Positions 19,516 to 20,940 of a stretch of 20,940 nt of DNA are shown here, one piece after another. The notes beneath the pieces were generated by a model. It was not told the origin of the DNA. It ran no database searches and saw nothing but the letters and a program-made list of their open reading frames with translations. The stretch is from Chloromonas sp. AAM2 (Eukaryota; Chlorophyta; Chlorophyceae; Chlamydomonadales; Chlamydomonadaceae), in NCBI GenBank assembly GCA_004335635.1, contig QAXH01006319.1, forward strand, positions 1 through 20,940, in the 5' to 3' direction. Position 1 is the first letter of the stretch; each line of letters opens with the position of its first letter. Position numbers and translations under genes: made by a program.

Positions 19516-19934
19516 TTACAGTCGAACAGAATCACAAGCGGGGAGGGCCTCCAACCCGTCCAACCTACACGTGAAGGGGATTATGAAACACTGCGATGGT
19601 GATGGTGGTGGCCACCCCTTGATGTCACCCCAAATTGAGCTTGCGTTTGCAACGTTTGCGCTGCCTACGACTTGCTGCAGCACAGGCAAGAGCCTGGCGC
19701 GACCCAAGTCGGTCAAGGCCCGGAAGAAGCCGGTCTTGAGCATCTCTACCGATGCGTTATCCGAAATACGCAACTGTCATGACCGTCGTAAATGATCACA
19801 TGACCGGGGACGACATCACGGCCTCTGACGTCTCGTCCGATCTCGCCACGGCACAGTGCCACATAGGACAGATGCAGGCGCTCCAGGGAGTCACGCATGG
19901 CCTTCACATGCTTCCAGAAAGTAACGGCGGTCAC
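19516..19934 (-). pseudogene. Unrecognised minus-strand coding-like segments, probably of the element
   Basis: Two minus-strand open segments overlap in different frames. The first (19934 down to 19746) reads FWKHVKAMRDSLERLHLSY and then GRDVVPGHVIIYDGHD. The second (about 19776 down to 19516) reads LRISDNASVEMLKTGFFRAL, then ARLLPVLQQVVG, and stops at 19516. Their composition (amphipathic helices, then beta-like hydrophobic runs) looks like real protein. The switch of frame near 19750-19776 suggests either an unrecognised intron or a frameshift. I do not recognise the family. Same strand and nearness to the repeat copy at 20230 suggest they belong to the same element. Confidence 0.4.
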
Positions 19935-20272
19935 ATCTTACAGCGTGACACAAAAAAAGCAGTTTTGGGACAGTTCGAGTATCGTGCACTGGTGTATAGC
20001 CATCTGTCCTGGAGTTGGTAAACTGTGCTGGTAACTCTTCTCGCCCACCGTGTAAAGGGAATGAATGCCAGTCCTGAGACGATTCTTGTGAACACCGCTG
20101 GAACCAGTGCTGCATGTTGGTAGACGGTGGTGACTTCCGCGACTGGGTCAACTGGGTGTGGTGATGTAAGACAGATGGTGACTTGACTATCACATACGGG
20201 GTTAACAGCAGATGTGGACAACGCATGATGTGGTAGACGATGCGTTGCCACTTCTGGGACAGCAAATCGAGA
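19931..20272 (-). CDS. Unrecognised element open reading frame downstream of the coiled-coil tail
   Basis: On the minus strand an open frame of 114 codons follows a good 3' splice-like sequence (a T-rich stretch ending in tag at 20273-20275) and stops at 19931. It starts SRFAVPEVATHRLPHHAL and ends in a segment containing VFTRIVSGLAFIPFTRWARR and SRCKM. The left repeat copy has the matching start, FAVPELAVHRLPQHA, and the same pyrimidine-rich acceptor-like sequence. So the block is shared between element copies and was probably an exon or a gene start. No family is recognised. A T7 run near 19967 is followed by possible continuation in another frame at 19934. Confidence 0.4.
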   Translation of the reverse strand, partial: SRFAVPEVATHRLPHHALSTSAVNPVCDSQVTICLTSPHPVDPVAEVTTVYQHAALVPAVFTRIVSGLAFIPFTRWARRVTSTVYQLQDRWLYTSARYSNCPKTAFFVSRCKM

Positions 20273-20518
20273 CTAGACAGGAACTACAAGTGTCAAAAGA
20301 CAAAATGAGTTTATGACTCGCCTGACCGGCATGCCTCAGAAGTCGGTGATGTACGTCGCAACCAAGTGCTCCAGCTGCTTCACTCTCTTGAGCAAACTCG
20401 TATGTTGCGCACGAACACGTCCCACAGCCTGTTTCCAGTTCTCCCTTCTTGGTCGCTCTGCCAATGGAGGTTGCGCGCCCAGTGGTGGCCCTTCGGCTGC
20501 CTCATTGCCCCACGTTGA
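20230..20518 (-). repeat. Dispersed direct repeat, copy 2 (virus-like element)
   Basis: It matches 121-410 in the same orientation over about 290 bases and contains the same protein tail and the FAVPE block. Beyond 20518 the sequence differs from copy 1, which continues into the polymerase fragment. The two copies are about 20.1 kb apart and bracket all three host genes. Confidence 0.85.
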
Positions 20519-20539
20519 TCCGCTTTTTCCTCGAGGCAC
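20336..20539 (-). CDS. C-terminal coiled-coil tail of an element protein, copy 2
   Basis: The open frame ends in TGA at 20336-20338 and carries the same basic coiled-coil tail as 225-404. It contains AERPRREN, then QAVGRVRAQHTSLLKRVKQL, and ends in TYITDF. Upstream it reads LRHPIVPRGKSGSTW and is open back to a TGA near 20577, with no ATG: the homologous Met of copy 1 is Trp here. So in this copy the tail must come from a longer, spliced or broken protein. Function is unknown. Confidence 0.55.
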   Translation of the reverse strand: MPRGKSGSTWGNEAAEGPPLGAQPPLAERPRRENWKQAVGRVRAQHTSLLKRVKQLEHLVATYITDF

Positions 20540-20743
20540 TATCGGATGCCGCAGTTGGTGCCATTCGTGTCTTCAGGTTAGGGCGTGTGTTTCGTATATG
20601 GTGACCTCACTGTCAGTTGTGGAGCCACCCAAATTTCCTAAACTTGGGCACCGTATAGATTAGTTGGTTGATTTACTCCCTGCAATGATCAGGAGGGTTG
20701 GCCTTAAGGCTGGCACGCTGATGTGTTCCTGAGGGTGGAATGG

Positions 20744-20840
20744 GGTTTCGGTAGCTCGCACTAGTGGGGATCGAACCCGCAACCGAAACCTTGACTGTTG
20801 GCGATGCGTATGCCTTGCAGTTCCCACCTCGGCTTCGGTC
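20744..20840 (-). repeat. tRNA-derived SINE-like sequence or tRNA relic
   Basis: On the minus strand there is a perfect RNA polymerase III B box (GGTTCGATCCC, 20767-20777). An A-box-like word (aagccgaggtgg, 20824-20835) lies 46 bases upstream, the spacing of a class II (Leu/Ser-type) tRNA. A D-stem-like GCC/GGC pair is present, but the acceptor and anticodon stems do not pair. A 9-base inverted repeat (20744-20752 with 20782-20790) encloses the B box. This fits a tRNA-derived SINE head or a decayed tRNA better than a working tRNA gene. Confidence 0.5.
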
Positions 20841-20940
20841 AACTTGACCCTGATGCCGAGTGTACATATTAATTCGTGCTGTGTGGGTCGGCCTTAGGAC
20901 CTGCGCCGTAAAGTCTTGTCTGCCACCCAAACCCGCACCA

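Noticed and set aside
20744..20840. A functional tRNA gene on the minus strand
   Set aside because: The B box is perfect, but the acceptor stem and anticodon stem do not pair and the D loop is too long (about 16 bases). A relic or SINE head fits better.

Overview
The window looks like nuclear DNA of an intron-rich eukaryote, most likely a green alga. I infer this from dense GT-AG introns of about 75 to 790 bases, a sugar-phosphate/phosphate translocator of the plant type, and medium GC. No species can be named from the sequence alone. I rebuilt three host genes by joining exons. Each splices into one open frame that keeps the family's motifs in order.

Layout, left to right. Bases 1-1040 are debris of a Polinton/Maverick-like or other virus-like element on the minus strand. 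They hold an AT-rich microsatellite, the first copy of a 290-base repeat that encodes a coiled-coil protein tail, and a decayed protein-primed family B DNA polymerase fragment. Bases 1041-2273 hold no recognised gene but have open stretches on the plus strand. Then three plus-strand genes follow head to tail. (1) At 2274-4897, seven exons encode a 401-residue DMT/TPT-family membrane transporter. (2) At 5795-12372, thirteen exons encode a 546-residue succinate-semialdehyde dehydrogenase with a likely mitochondrial presequence. (3) At 13643-19248, ten exons encode a 636-residue eIF2A. After a short gap, 19516-20518 returns to minus-strand element sequence. It has unrecognised coding-like pieces and a second copy of the coiled-coil tail repeat in the same orientation as the first. 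A tRNA-derived, SINE-like sequence lies near the right edge.

The three host genes have no obvious shared pathway: membrane transport of organic phosphates or sugars, the last step of the GABA shunt, and translation initiation. They appear to be ordinary neighbours, each with its own intergenic space.

The least ordinary part is the pair of flanking element remnants. Their shared tail differs mostly at synonymous positions, so it was under protein-level selection before or during its spread. In the left copy it directly abuts, in the same reading frame, a polymerase fragment cut off just before its polymerase motifs.
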